Source of the DNA: Anaeromyxobacter sp.
GTDB lineage: Bacteria; Myxococcota; Myxococcia; Myxococcales; Anaeromyxobacteraceae
Direction: 5' to 3'
Length of the DNA: 64,000 nt
Assembly (NCBI GenBank): GCA_016718565.1
Contig: JADKCZ010000005.1
Location: 434,001 to 498,000 of the forward strand
Positions within the stretch are counted from its first letter, which is position 1; every line of letters starts with the position of its first letter. The position numbers and the translations under genes were made by a program. Of this stretch, positions 18,580 through 27,700 are shown piece after piece. The notes beneath the pieces were generated by a model that saw only the letters and a list, made by a program, of their open reading frames with translations, ran no database searches and was not told the DNA's origin.

Positions 18580-19182
18580 GTGGCTGACGGGCTCCTGCTG
18601 GCCGCCTTCCCGCCCGAGCTGGCCGGGCTCGACGCCGCGCCGCCGCCCGGCTGGCGCGTGGCGCTCACCGGCGTGGGCGCCCTGGCGGCCGCGGCCGCCA
18701 CCGCGCGGCTGCTCGCCGAGGCCCGCCCGGACCGGGTGCTCTTCGTCGGCACCTGCGGCGCCTACGACGCGCGGCTCTCGGTGGGCGACCTGGTGGCGGC
18801 CTCGGTGGTGGTGGCCGCCTCGCTCGACGTGCTGGAGGGGCGCGCCTACCGGCCCGAGGTGGAGGCCACCCGCTGGCCAAGCACCCTGCCCCTCCCCTTC
18901 GCACCCCACGCCGTGGTGGTGCCGCCCGGCATCACGGTGGCGCCGGGCGGCGCGGCGCTGCTCGGCACCCTGGGCGCGGCCGAGCACCTCGAGCTCTCCG
19001 GCGTCTTCCAGGCGGCCCACGCCGCCGGGGTGCCGGTGGGGGCGGTGCTGGCGGTGGCCAACCGGGTCGGCCCGGGGGCGCACCAGGAGTGGAAGGCGAA
19101 CCACGCCCGCGTCAGCCGGGCGCTGGTGGCGGCGCTGGGGCCGGTGCTCCGGCCGCCCGCGGCTGGCCCGGCCGGGCGCTGA
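18580..19182 (+). CDS. Nucleoside phosphorylase-family protein, futalosine hydrolase-like
   Basis: A 200-residue member of the purine nucleoside phosphorylase/MTA-SAH nucleosidase fold. The N-terminal GLLLAAFPPELAGL, the Gly-rich VLFVGTCGAYD and the C-terminal EWKANHARVSRAL are close to the futalosine hydrolase (MqnB) pattern, an enzyme of the alternative menaquinone pathway; MTA/SAH nucleosidase is the other option. The GTG at 18580 fits the family N-terminus but lacks a Shine-Dalgarno sequence. A good AGGAGG (18483-18488) instead precedes an ATG at 18501 that is one base out of frame, so a one-base frame error here is possible. Longer in-frame starts exist to 18430. Confidence 0.7.
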   Translation: MADGLLLAAFPPELAGLDAAPPPGWRVALTGVGALAAAAATARLLAEARPDRVLFVGTCGAYDARLSVGDLVAASVVVAASLDVLEGRAYRPEVEATRWPSTLPLPFAPHAVVVPPGITVAPGGAALLGTLGAAEHLELSGVFQAAHAAGVPVGAVLAVANRVGPGAHQEWKANHARVSRALVAALGPVLRPPAAGPAGR

Positions 19183-19198
19183 GCCCTCCGCGCCCGGC

Positions 19199-19663
19199 TC
19201 ACTCCTTGTGGTACGGCTCGCCGCGCAGGATGGTGGCGGCCCGGTAGAGCTGCTCCAGCAGCACCAGCCGCGCCAGCCGGTGCGGCAGGGTGAGGCGGGA
19301 GAGCGAGAGCCGCTCCACGGCCTGCTCCAGGACCGCGGGGGCCAGGCCGTCGGCGCCGCCGAGGAGCAGCGCCACGTCCTGGCCGCGCTCCTGCCAGCGC
19401 GCCACCCGCCGGGCCAGCTCCAGGCTGGTGGGCTGCTCGCCGCGCTCGTCGAGCGCCACCACCTTCTCGGCCTTGCGGAGCGCGCCCAGCAGCGTGGCCC
19501 CCTCCTCCTCCCGGGCCTGCGGCGTGCCGGCGTGCTTCCGGGCCTCGGGCAGCTCCACCAGCTCGACCTTGAGGGTGCGCGAGAGCCGGCCCAGGTACTC
19601 GTCCACCGCCGGGGCGAACAGGCCGGAGCGGTCGCGGCCGATGGCCAGGACGCGCAGCTTCAC
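19199..19663 (-). CDS. rlmH: 23S rRNA (pseudouridine1915-N3)-methyltransferase RlmH
   Basis: Methylates pseudouridine 1915 of 23S rRNA in helix 69 using SAM. The 154-residue length and SPOUT-type C-terminus fit RlmH: KLRVLAIGR at the start, VALDERGEQ in the middle, the SAM-binding LLLGGADGL and the terminal LLEQLYRAATILRGEPYHKE. I chose the GTG at 19663, which overlaps the upstream glycosyltransferase stop as GTGA, indicating translational coupling. Confidence 0.95.
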   Translation of the reverse strand: MKLRVLAIGRDRSGLFAPAVDEYLGRLSRTLKVELVELPEARKHAGTPQAREEEGATLLGALRKAEKVVALDERGEQPTSLELARRVARWQERGQDVALLLGGADGLAPAVLEQAVERLSLSRLTLPHRLARLVLLEQLYRAATILRGEPYHKE

Positions 19664-20766
19664 GAGAGCGGGTCCTCGTCGTCCGGCGGCTGGCCCGCCT
19701 CGGCGGCGCGCAGCACCGCGTCGAGCGCCCCCAGGGTCTCCAGGTTGCCGTCCTGGTGGTAGGCGGCCAGGCTGCGCTGGAAGTCGGGCACCCGCTCCAG
19801 CAGCTCCCCCAGCCCCTCGGCGGTCAGCTCGTCGGCGGTGAGCCCGTACCCCAGCCGCTGCAGCCAGCGCCCGTTGAGCGCCTGCTCGAACTGCTTCCTC
19901 ACCGGCACCGAGAGCATGGGCACCTGCAGGGAGACGGCCTCGCTCATGAGGGTGAAGCTGCCGCCCGACACCACCGCCCGCGCCGTGCGCAGATCCTCGA
20001 TGAAGCCACGCTCGCTGAAGGGGCGGTAGACGAGGTCGCCGTCGCGCTGGTCGGCCGTCAGGTCGCGGCGCAGGCCGTAGATGCGGCACTCGCGGCCGCT
20101 GCCCTTGAGCAGGTCCGGCAGCGCGGCGTTGGAGGTGCTGGTCTGGTAGACCAGCAGGTGCTCGCCCGGCTCGCGCCGCGCCGCCAGCACCTCGGGGCGC
20201 AGCACCGGCGGGTGCAGGCTGGTGCGGGGCTTGGTGATCTCCGGCTGGAAGAAGCTGGTGATGAGGTAGTGGTAGCAGGCCGGCAGCTTGGCCTTCACCA
20301 CCCCCTTGGCCACCAGGTACTCGGCCTCCTTGCCCTCCAGCACCTCGGGCGGGTGGGCGCAGCGGTTCACCACCTGGTTGTTGTCGAGGCTGATGATGGG
20401 CAGGCCGTGCAGCTTCCCGTACAGGCCGCTCCAGGTCTCGAAGTCGGAGACCACCACGTCCGGACGGAACTCGGAGGCCAGGTCGAAGTAGGCCTTGACG
20501 TTGGTGGGCAGCCCGCCGGTGAGGCCGCCCTTCACGTTGGAGAGGAAGGTGCGGAAGTTCTGGACCTCGTTGTCCTCGTAGACGATGGAGAGGCCCCAGA
20601 TGCGGGTGACCCCCAGGTGATCCGACTCGCGCGCCTTCAGGTAGTCGTGGGCGCGGCCCGAGACCACCACCTCCACCTCGTGGTGCCGCGTCAGGTGGTC
20701 GATGACGACCCGGGAGCGGGTGGCGTGGCCCATGCCTTCGCCGGCCACCCCGTAGAGGATCCGCAT
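19660..20766 (-). CDS. MJ1255/VC2487-type glycosyltransferase
   Basis: A 368-residue cytoplasmic GT-B-fold glycosyltransferase. The N-terminus MRILYGVAGEGMGHATRS carries the GXGH-type nucleotide-sugar loop. FRPDVVVSDFETWS and the C-terminal block AVVSGGSFTLMSEAVSLQVP are typical donor-site elements of the MurG-like branch known as the MJ1255/VC2487 family. The acceptor is unknown, but cell-envelope or polysaccharide assembly is likely. It is directly coupled to rlmH (GTGA overlap). The gene starts 27 bases from the anti-sigma gene stop, on the same strand. Confidence 0.82.
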   Translation of the reverse strand: MRILYGVAGEGMGHATRSRVVIDHLTRHHEVEVVVSGRAHDYLKARESDHLGVTRIWGLSIVYEDNEVQNFRTFLSNVKGGLTGGLPTNVKAYFDLASEFRPDVVVSDFETWSGLYGKLHGLPIISLDNNQVVNRCAHPPEVLEGKEAEYLVAKGVVKAKLPACYHYLITSFFQPEITKPRTSLHPPVLRPEVLAARREPGEHLLVYQTSTSNAALPDLLKGSGRECRIYGLRRDLTADQRDGDLVYRPFSERGFIEDLRTARAVVSGGSFTLMSEAVSLQVPMLSVPVRKQFEQALNGRWLQRLGYGLTADELTAEGLGELLERVPDFQRSLAAYHQDGNLETLGALDAVLRAAEAGQPPDDEDPLS

Positions 20767-20792
20767 GTGGGCGAGTCTACCGCAGCCCCCGC

Positions 20793-21956
20793 TCAGCGGC
20801 CGCAGCGCGGCGGGGCAGCCTCGGCCTCGGCGGCGCTGGCGGCCAGGGTGACCCCCGGCGTCGGCGCGGGCCGGCCGGCCCGGAGCGCCGCGGCGTCCAC
20901 CTCCACGGTGCGCCCGCCGGCCTCCACCCGCGCCCACCGGAGCGCGCCGTCCGGGCCGAAGACCTCCTCCACCCGGAGCGGCTGGCCGGAGAGGGTGCCC
21001 TCGCCGAGGCGGCGGATCAGCCGGCCCGCGGCGTCGCGGATGAGGGTGCGGCGGGCCTCCCCGGGGCAGTCGGGGTAGCGCTGCACCTCCTGGCGGGAGG
21101 TGGAGAGGGCGCGGGCGGCCCTGGCCGAGGCGGCTGGCGGCGTGGCCTCCTCGAGGGAGGCGGCGTCCTGGGCCGCCTCGGCGAGCTGCGAAGGGGGCGG
21201 GGCGGCGCGGAGGGCGGTGGCGGCCCTGGGGGCGGGTTGGGTCGGGGTCGCGGTCGGGGCCGAGGTCGGGGTCGGGGCCGAGGTCGGGGTCGGGGTCGCG
21301 GTCGGGGTCGGGGCCGAGGTCGGGGTCGGGGTCGCGGTCGGGGTCCCGCCCTCGGCGGCGGCCTTCCGCGCCTTCGCCGCCTCCTCCGACCGCGCCAGCT
21401 TCGGCTCCCGCCGCGCCGGCGCTGCGTTGCCGGACGCCTCGCCCCGCGCTTCGCCGGCCCCACCGATCCCGATCTCGCGCCGCTCCGGCGCGGCGGGCGC
21501 TGCGACCTGGGCCGGAGCGACCGGCCTGGCTGCCGCCGGCGCGGGGTCTGCCGGCCCCGAGGCTGCGGGTGTGGATCCCAGCAGCGCCTCCCGGTCCTGG
21601 TCGAAGGGGGAGCGCGGCGCCACCTGGCCGAGCTGCAGCGACAGCAGCACCGCGGCGGTGGCGCCCACCACGCCCAGCGTGGCGCCCCACAGCCAGGCCG
21701 GCAGGAAGCGAGGCCGCCTGGCGCGGGCCGCCTCGGCCGCCTGGCGGGCGGCGGCCAGCAGCACCCGCTCGCCGTGCGCCGGCGCCGGCAGCTCGGGCAG
21801 GGCGCGGGCGGCCGCCGCGGTGGCGCGCAGGCCGCGGAGCTCGGCGGCGCAGGTCGGGCAGGTGGCCGCGTGCGCCTCGGCGGCGCGCGCCTCGGCCGGC
21901 GAGAGCGCCCCGATGGCCAGGTCGAGCACCTGCTCCCGCTGGGTCTCGTGGGTCAT
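20793..21956 (-). CDS. Zinc-finger anti-sigma factor, membrane anchored
   Basis: A 387-residue protein with an N-terminal zinc-binding anti-sigma motif HX3CX2C (His29, Cys33, Cys36 in HAATCPTC), then a single membrane span at about residues 88-110 (LWGATLGVVGATAAVLLSLQL). The large exported part contains Ala/Pro-rich sequence and a Pro-Thr repeat tract. The start overlaps the sigma factor stop as ATGA, the classic layout of an ECF sigma factor with its cognate anti-sigma. It should hold the sigma factor at the inner membrane until an envelope signal arrives. The C-terminal region contains a conserved-looking block (VQRYPDCPGEARRTLI) I cannot assign. Confidence 0.85.
   Translation of the reverse strand: MTHETQREQVLDLAIGALSPAEARAAEAHAATCPTCAAELRGLRATAAAARALPELPAPAHGERVLLAAARQAAEAARARRPRFLPAWLWGATLGVVGATAAVLLSLQLGQVAPRSPFDQDREALLGSTPAASGPADPAPAAARPVAPAQVAAPAAPERREIGIGGAGEARGEASGNAAPARREPKLARSEEAAKARKAAAEGGTPTATPTPTSAPTPTATPTPTSAPTPTSAPTATPTQPAPRAATALRAAPPPSQLAEAAQDAASLEEATPPAASARAARALSTSRQEVQRYPDCPGEARRTLIRDAAGRLIRRLGEGTLSGQPLRVEEVFGPDGALRWARVEAGGRTVEVDAAALRAGRPAPTPGVTLAASAAEAEAAPPRCGR
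21238..21346 (-). repeat. GTCGGG hexanucleotide-type repeat encoding Pro-Thr/Ala-Thr tract
   Basis: About 108 bases built from variants of GTCGGG and GTCGCG/GCCGAG on the plus strand. On the coding (minus) strand they give TPTATPTPTSAPTPT-like residues in the periplasmic part of the anti-sigma factor. Tracts of this kind often act as flexible wall-spanning spacers and may vary in length between strains. Confidence 0.8.
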
Positions 21957-22570
21957 GGGGCGGCGCCCCCATCCAGCGCCGCACCCGCCGGCGCCCCCGG
22001 GTCCACCCCGGCCGCGGCCAGCCGATCGCGCAGCCCGGTGAGCGCGTAGCGCATCCGGCTCTTCACGGTGTTCTCGTTGACCCCGGTGGCCTCGGCGATC
22101 TCGGGGAAGGAGAGGCCGGCGTGCTCGCGCAGCAGGAAGACCTCGCGCTGCTCCAGCGGCAGCGCCGCCAGCGCCGCCTCCAGCAGCGGGCGCACCAGGG
22201 CGTCGCCGGCCGCCTCGTCCGGGGCGCGGGCTTCGGAGGCGGGCTGGCGCGGCGCCCCGCCTTTCCCCGGGGCGTCGAGCGGCTCGGCCTCGCGGAAGGC
22301 GCGGCGGCGCCCCTCGTCGGCGGCCAGGTTGCGGGCGATGGTGAAGAGCCAGGTGCGGAAGAGCGCCCGCGGCGCCCAGCCGGCGCTCCCCTGGATGACC
22401 CGCAGGAAGGCCTCCTGCGTCAGGTCCTCGGCGCGGGCGCGGTCGCGGAGCAGTCGGCAGAGGAAGCCGTGCAGTGGCGTGCGGTGGCGGCGCATCAGCA
22501 CCTCGAAGGCCGGCGCGTCGCCGCGCTGGAACCTCGCCATGAGCTGCTCGTCGGTCTGGTCCGGCGCCAC
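21953..22570 (-). CDS. ECF-family RNA polymerase sigma factor
   Basis: A sigma-70 family protein with only regions 2 and 4. Region 2 spans TDEQLMARFQRGDAPAFEVL to the -10 recognition helix (AEDLTQEAFLRVIQGS). Region 4 has LPLEQREVFLLREHAGLSFP and EIAEATGVNENTVKSRM, its DNA-binding helix-turn-helix. The two are joined by a Pro/Ala-rich linker. Paired with the coupled anti-sigma factor, it should drive an envelope-stress regulon. The start is uncertain: GTG 22570 gives about 205 residues, while an in-frame ATG at 22657 would add 29. GGGAACC on the minus strand near 22642-22648 resembles an ECF -35 element, but no convincing -10 follows. Confidence 0.88.
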   Translation of the reverse strand: MAPDQTDEQLMARFQRGDAPAFEVLMRRHRTPLHGFLCRLLRDRARAEDLTQEAFLRVIQGSAGWAPRALFRTWLFTIARNLAADEGRRRAFREAEPLDAPGKGGAPRQPASEARAPDEAAGDALVRPLLEAALAALPLEQREVFLLREHAGLSFPEIAEATGVNENTVKSRMRYALTGLRDRLAAAGVDPGAPAGAALDGGAAP

Positions 22571-22740
22571 GGCCTCACGAAGGCCTCCACGCAGGTGAAC
22601 GCGCGAGGCGTGACAGGGATCTGCGGAGGAGAGTCTAGCGCGGTTCCCGGAGGCCACCCCCCACGCGCCTCCCGCCCGCGACGGGGTCGCCAGGCGGCGG
22701 TGGCCCCGCGTGAGAATTCCCCAGGGGCGTCATCTGTAGT

Positions 22741-24096
22741 ATGATGTCGGACAAGGTGAGACCAGACGCCAAGCGGCTCTATTCCATGAGTTTTTCCAAG
22801 GCCGACGAAGATCTGCTGCTGCCCGACCGACGCGGCGCGGCGCGTCAGTACCACGCCCTGCTCCCCGGCCTGCACCCGGTGAAGCTGGGAGGCGATCACA
22901 TCGCGGTGGACTTCCTGGTGGGCGACCCGGCCGCGGCGCTCCACTCGGCACCGCCGTCGGCCGGCCGGACGGTGGCCCTGGCCACGCCCGTACCGGGGCT
23001 CGCCGCCTTCGACCTCAGGGTCTCGCCTCGCCGCGTCCTCGCCTGGCTGCACTCCATGCCCGCCTACCGGGCCGGTGTGCCGGTGCACCTCGGGCGCCAC
23101 GCCGACGCCGGCCGCTCCTTCGACAAGGTGGAGGAGCTGCTGCAGCTGCTCGACCCGGGCCGCGCCGTCGTCTACCTGGCTCGCCGGCCCCTGGGCGCCG
23201 CCGAGCGGGCCGCCTTCGCCGCGCCGCGCAGCAACCTGCTGGTGGAGCTCACCGCCACCCCGCGCTGTGCCTCGCTGCAGGTGCGGCGCGATCCGGTCGA
23301 TGCGGTCCGCTCCGCCGCCGGCCTCGACCCCCGCCGCCTGTTCGTGGTCGTGGGACCCATCACCGCTGACGGCCTCCTCGACGCGGCCCGCGTGCTCGAG
23401 GCCCTGCCGCGCGGAAGCCGCCTCTCGCTCGAGCCGTGGACCGCCGGAGCCGGCGGCGCCCCGCCCGCGTCCGGTCCGGCCTACCCGATCCCCGGCCTGA
23501 CCCCGCCGCCCCGCTCACCCAGCGCCGCCGCCCTGGCCGACCTCGAGGCCCGCGCCCACGCGCTCGGCCACACCGTCACCGCCTGGCGCTGCCGCGAGGG
23601 GCTGGCCCGGGTCGGCCGCGGCTTCCCCGGGGTGGACCGGATCACCGCCGAGCACGACCTGGGCCGCCGCGCCCTCGACCTCATCACCTGCAGCGGCTGC
23701 CCCAGCCGGACCCAGTGCCACGGGCGGCTGGACGAGGAGGCCCTGCTGGCGCGCCTGGACCGCGAGCTCACCGGCCTGGGGCTGACGCGGGCGACGCCGC
23801 CGCGACGCACCGGGCCGCGCACCTACCGGGTGGAGGTGGCGGAGCCCACCGCCGCCGGCGACGAGGCCTACCTGTCGGCTGCGCTGGGCCAGGTGGTGGC
23901 CATCGAGCTCAGGCCGCCGGGCGGCGGCGAGGCTCCCGGCCGGGAGCGCCCGCCCGAGGCGGCCGTGCTGCGCCGCTGGTACGCCACGGGCTTCCTGCCG
24001 GTGACCGAGCTCAACGCGGCGGCCGAGCGGGCGCTGGCGGACCTGGCCCGGCTGCACGCCAGCTGGAACGGCGAGGGCGGGCCTGCGAGCGCCTAG
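22741..24096 (+). CDS. Unrecognised protein with CX2CX5C cysteine cluster
   Basis: A 451-residue soluble protein I cannot assign. The first 230 residues alternate beta and helix (RTVALATPVPGLAAFDLRV, RLFVVVGPITADGLLDAARV) like a TIM-barrel or Rossmann enzyme. Around 317-326 is the cysteine cluster TCSGCPSRTQCHGR (Cys317, 320, 326), which could bind zinc or an Fe-S cluster. The C-terminus is a short helical tail. No radical SAM CX3CX2C is present. Two ATGs at 22741 and 22744 are both possible; no strong Shine-Dalgarno sequence is evident. The stop is shared, as CTAG, with the convergent small cysteine-rich gene. Confidence 0.7.
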   Translation: MMSDKVRPDAKRLYSMSFSKADEDLLLPDRRGAARQYHALLPGLHPVKLGGDHIAVDFLVGDPAAALHSAPPSAGRTVALATPVPGLAAFDLRVSPRRVLAWLHSMPAYRAGVPVHLGRHADAGRSFDKVEELLQLLDPGRAVVYLARRPLGAAERAAFAAPRSNLLVELTATPRCASLQVRRDPVDAVRSAAGLDPRRLFVVVGPITADGLLDAARVLEALPRGSRLSLEPWTAGAGGAPPASGPAYPIPGLTPPPRSPSAAALADLEARAHALGHTVTAWRCREGLARVGRGFPGVDRITAEHDLGRRALDLITCSGCPSRTQCHGRLDEEALLARLDRELTGLGLTRATPPRRTGPRTYRVEVAEPTAAGDEAYLSAALGQVVAIELRPPGGGEAPGRERPPEAAVLRRWYATGFLPVTELNAAAERALADLARLHASWNGEGGPASA

Positions 24097-24332
24097 GCAG
24101 CCCGCTCGTTGCGCGAGGTGACCTGGGCCAGCTCGGTGGTGCTGTCGAGCAGCCGGCCGTTGGGCAGGAGCCGCGCCGGCACCGTCCGCCCGGACTGCTG
24201 CAGCTTGAGCCGCTCGCAGCGCGAGAAGCAGCCCTCGCAGTAGAACGACTGCCAGACCCGGAGCGCCGCGGTCATGCCGATGCTCTTGTGCAAGGCGCAG
24301 TCGGCTTGGTGGGGGCAGGCTTTGGTCTGCAT
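24093..24332 (-). CDS. Small cysteine-rich protein
   Basis: A 79-residue protein with five cysteines in two groups: CPHQADC near the N-terminus and CEGCFSRCER at about 32-40. This spacing suggests a zinc- or Fe-S-binding mini-protein. The C-terminal half is polar and without cysteine. I do not recognise a family. The ATG at 24332 has GAGG seven bases upstream. Its stop overlaps that of the convergent 451-residue protein, which also carries a cysteine cluster. Confidence 0.65.
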   Translation of the reverse strand: MQTKACPHQADCALHKSIGMTAALRVWQSFYCEGCFSRCERLKLQQSGRTVPARLLPNGRLLDSTTELAQVTSRNERAA

Positions 24333-24729
24333 GGTGGGCCTCGGGTCCTGGGGGAGGCATTTGCATTTTCGAGGCCGATCTCCTCGGCAGAAAATGCCGA
24401 GTGAAAACGGGGTGTCCCGTGTCGGACGGACTGCGGCCGGGAGGGTCCGGCCCCACCTTGGGGCGGTGGCCGTGACAGGGGATTGTGGCGGGAGTGCCCG
24501 TCCTGGCAGGGGAAATACCCGACGCCGTGCCGGGTGGACCCCCGGCCTCGGCCGCTGGTCCCCTCGTGCCTCGGCCATCGGACCCCAGAGCCCCGCCGCC
24601 GGACCCCAGGCCCCAGCCGCCAAAAGATGGCTCGGGCCCGGCGCCTCCCGGAGAGGAGGGGCCGGGCCCGGGGCCGGATCAGGGAGGCCCCGCCACGGGC
24701 GGCCTCGCGGTGGGCTTCGCCCTGGCTGG
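24333..24729. other. 397-bp intergenic region between PFOR and the small cysteine-rich gene
   Basis: No convincing gene. The only open frames are Pro/Gly-rich. The part near the small gene is locally AT-richer (24360-24420) and holds a perfect 7-bp inverted repeat, so it is the likely promoter or control region of that gene. Nothing resembling a U-tract terminator follows the PFOR stop. Confidence 0.6.
24383..24401. promoter_or_regulatory. Perfect inverted repeat CTCGGCA-N5-TGCCGAG
   Basis: Seven-base arms (24383-24389 and 24395-24401) flank the loop GAAAA, 51 bases upstream of the small cysteine-rich gene. It could be an operator or a 5' leader hairpin. No T-run follows on either strand, so a terminator is less likely. 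Confidence 0.45.
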
Positions 24730-27700
24730 CTAGGCCTTGGCCTTGGGCGGGCCGCCGGCGGCGCCGGGGACCAGGTTGGCCGGGCTCATGGAGCGGGCCA
24801 GCTGCTCGTAGAGCGCGTACTTCTCGCGGATGTCCTTCTGCGACTGCTCCATCATCCGCTTGTAGCCCTCCGGGTTGGCGGCCTCCACCTGGCGGAAGCG
24901 GGTCTCGCCGGCCACGAAGGCCGAGAGATCGAGCTTGGGCGCCGGGCTGTCCAGCTTGAGGGGGCTCTCGCCGTTCACGACCCGGCGCGGGTCGTAGCGG
25001 AAGAGCGGCCAGTAGGCCGAGTCCACCGCCTTGGTCTGCTGGTCGAGCGCGTCGGCCATGTCGTAGCCGTGGGCGATGCAGTGCGAGTAGGCGATGATCA
25101 GCGAGGTGCCCGGGTAGCTGTCGGCCTCCTTGAAGGCGTTGACCGTCTGGGCGTCCTTGGCCCCCATGGCCACGCGGGCCACGTAGGCGTGCCCGTAGCC
25201 CATGGCCAGCATGGCCAGGTCCTTCTTGGCCGTGGCCTTGCCGGCGGTGGCGAACTTGGCCGCCGCGCCCATGGGCGTGGCCTTGGAGGCCTGGCCGCCG
25301 GTGTTGGAGTAGACCTCGGTGTCGAGCACCAGGATGTTCACGTCGCGCCCCTGGGCGATGACGTGATCCAGGCCGCCGTACCCGATGTCGTAGGCCCAGC
25401 CGTCGCCGCCCACGATCCAGACCGACTTCTTGGCCAGGTAGTCGGCGATGGTGGAGAGCCAGCGGGCCTCGGCGCTGGTCAGCTTGGCCAGCTTCGACCT
25501 GAGCACCAGGATGCGCTGGCGCTGCGCCTCCAGCCCGGTCTCGTCGGACTGGTCGGCCTCCAGGAGGCCCTTCACCAGCTCGTCGCCCAGCTGCGTGCCC
25601 ATGGTGGCCAGCAGCTCGCGGGCGTGCTCGCCCTGCTTGTCCAGCGCCAGCCGCATGCCGAAGCCGAACTCGGCGTTGTCCTCGAAGAGCGAGTTGGCCC
25701 AGGCCGGGCCGCGCCCCTGGGCGTTCTTGGTGTAGGGGGTGGTCGGCAGGTTGCCGCCGTAGATCGAGGAGCAGCCGGTGGCGTTGGCGATGATGGCCCG
25801 GTCGCCGTAGAGCTGGGTGAGCAGCTTCACGTAGGGGGTCTCGCCGCAGCCGGTGCAGGCGCCGGAGAACTCGAAGAGCGGCTCGAGGAACTGCGTGCCC
25901 TTGACGTCCAGCTTGAGGTTGCGCCGGTCGGGCTCCGGGATGGTGGTGAAGAACTCCCAGTTCTTCCGCTCGGCCGCCTGGATGGGCAGCACCGAGGTCA
26001 TGTTGATGGCCTTGACGCCCTTCTCGGTCTTCGACTCGGCAGGGCAGATGGCCACGCACAGGCTGCAGCCGGTGCAGTCGTCGGTGGAGACCTGCAGGCT
26101 GTACTTCTTCCCCTTCACCTCGGCCGACTTGAAGTCCATCGACTGGAAGGTGGCCGGCGCGCCGGCCAGCGCCGCCGGGTCGTAGAACTTGGGCCGGATG
26201 CAGGCGTGCGGGCAGATGAGCGCGCACTTGTTGCACTGGATGCAGAGCGACGGCACCCAGGCCGGCACGTCGAGGGCGATGGCCCGCTTCTCCCACTTGG
26301 CGGTGCCGGTCATCCAGGTGCCGTCCACCGGGAAGGCCGAGACCGGCAGGAGGTCGCCCTTGCCGGCCAGGATGAGCCCGGTGACCCGCTTGACGAAGTC
26401 CGGGGCCGCCTCGGAGACCGCCGGCGGACGGGCCGGGCCGCCCACCTGCTTCCCCTCGGTCTTCACCTGGAAGAGGTTGGCCAGCGTCTCGTCGACCGCC
26501 TGGAAGTTCTTGCGGACCACCTCGGGGCCCTTGCGGGCGTAGGTCTTCTCGATGGTCTTCTTGATGTGCGAGATGGCCTCGTCGCGCGGCAGCACGCCGG
26601 AGATGGCGAAGAAGCAGGTCTGCATGATGGTGTTGATGCGCACCCCCATGCCGGTCTCGCGCGCCACCTTGAAGGCGTCGATGACGTAGAACTGGAGCTG
26701 CTTCTCGAGGATCAGCGCCTGCACCTCGGCGGGCAGCTGGGCCCAGACCTGCTCCGGCCCGTAGATGGAGTTGAGCAGGAAGGTGGCGCCCTGGGTGGCC
26801 TGCTCCAGCATCTCGTACTTCTCGAGGAAGCCGAACTGGTGGCAGGCCACGAAGTTGGCCTTGGTCACCAGGTACTGCGACTTGATGGGCCGGGGGCCGA
26901 AGCGCAGGTGGCTGATGGTGATGGAGCCGGACTTCTTGGAGTCGTAGACGAAGTAGCCCTGGGCGTAGTTGGGCGTGTCCTCGCCGATGATCTTGATGGA
27001 GTTCTTGTTGGCGCCCACCGTGCCGTCGGCGCCCAGGCCGTAGAAGAGCGCCCGCACCACGTCCGGCTTCTCGATGTCCCAGGCGGCGTCGTACTTGAGC
27101 GAGAGGTGGGTGACGTCGTCGTTGATGCCCACCGTGAAGTGGCGCTTGGGGCGGGTCTTGCCCAGCTCGTCGAAGACCGCCTTCACCATGGCGGGCGTGA
27201 ACTCCTTGGAGGAGAGCCCGTAGCGGCCGCCGATGACCGTGAGCTGGTGGTGGAAGCGGTCGATGTGGGCCTGCTCGGCCTCGCGCAGCGCCGTCACCAC
27301 GTCCATGTAGAGCGGCTCGCCCAGCGAGCCCGGCTCCTTGGTCCGGTCCAGCACCGCCAGGTGGTGCACCGAGCGCGGCAGCGAGGTCATGAACTCGCCG
27401 AGGGCGAAGGGCCGGTAGAGCCGGACCTTGACCATGCCGACCTTCTCGCCCTGCGCCACCAGGTGCTCCACCGTCTCCTGGGCGGTCTCGCAGCCCGAGC
27501 CCATGAGCACCACCACCCGCTCGGCCTCGGGGTGGCCCAGGTACTCGAACAGGTGGTACTGCCGCCCCACCTGCTTGGCGAACAGGTCCATGGCCGCCTG
27601 CACGTGGTCGTGGCAGTCGGCGTAGTAGGGGTTGCAGGCCTCGCGGGCCTGGAAGAAGGCGTCGGGGTTCTGGGCCGTGCCGCGGATGGTCGGCGCGTCG

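Noticed and set aside
18501..18587. 28-codon ORF behind a good AGGAGG, ending at the nucleosidase start
   Set aside because: Arg/Pro-rich with no leader-peptide features; more simply explained as a true start with a one-base frame error, so not listed as a gene.
24485..24733. 82-residue Pro/Gly-rich open frame ending in CTAG at the PFOR stop
   Set aside because: Low complexity, no good start signal, no family features; I treat the region as intergenic.
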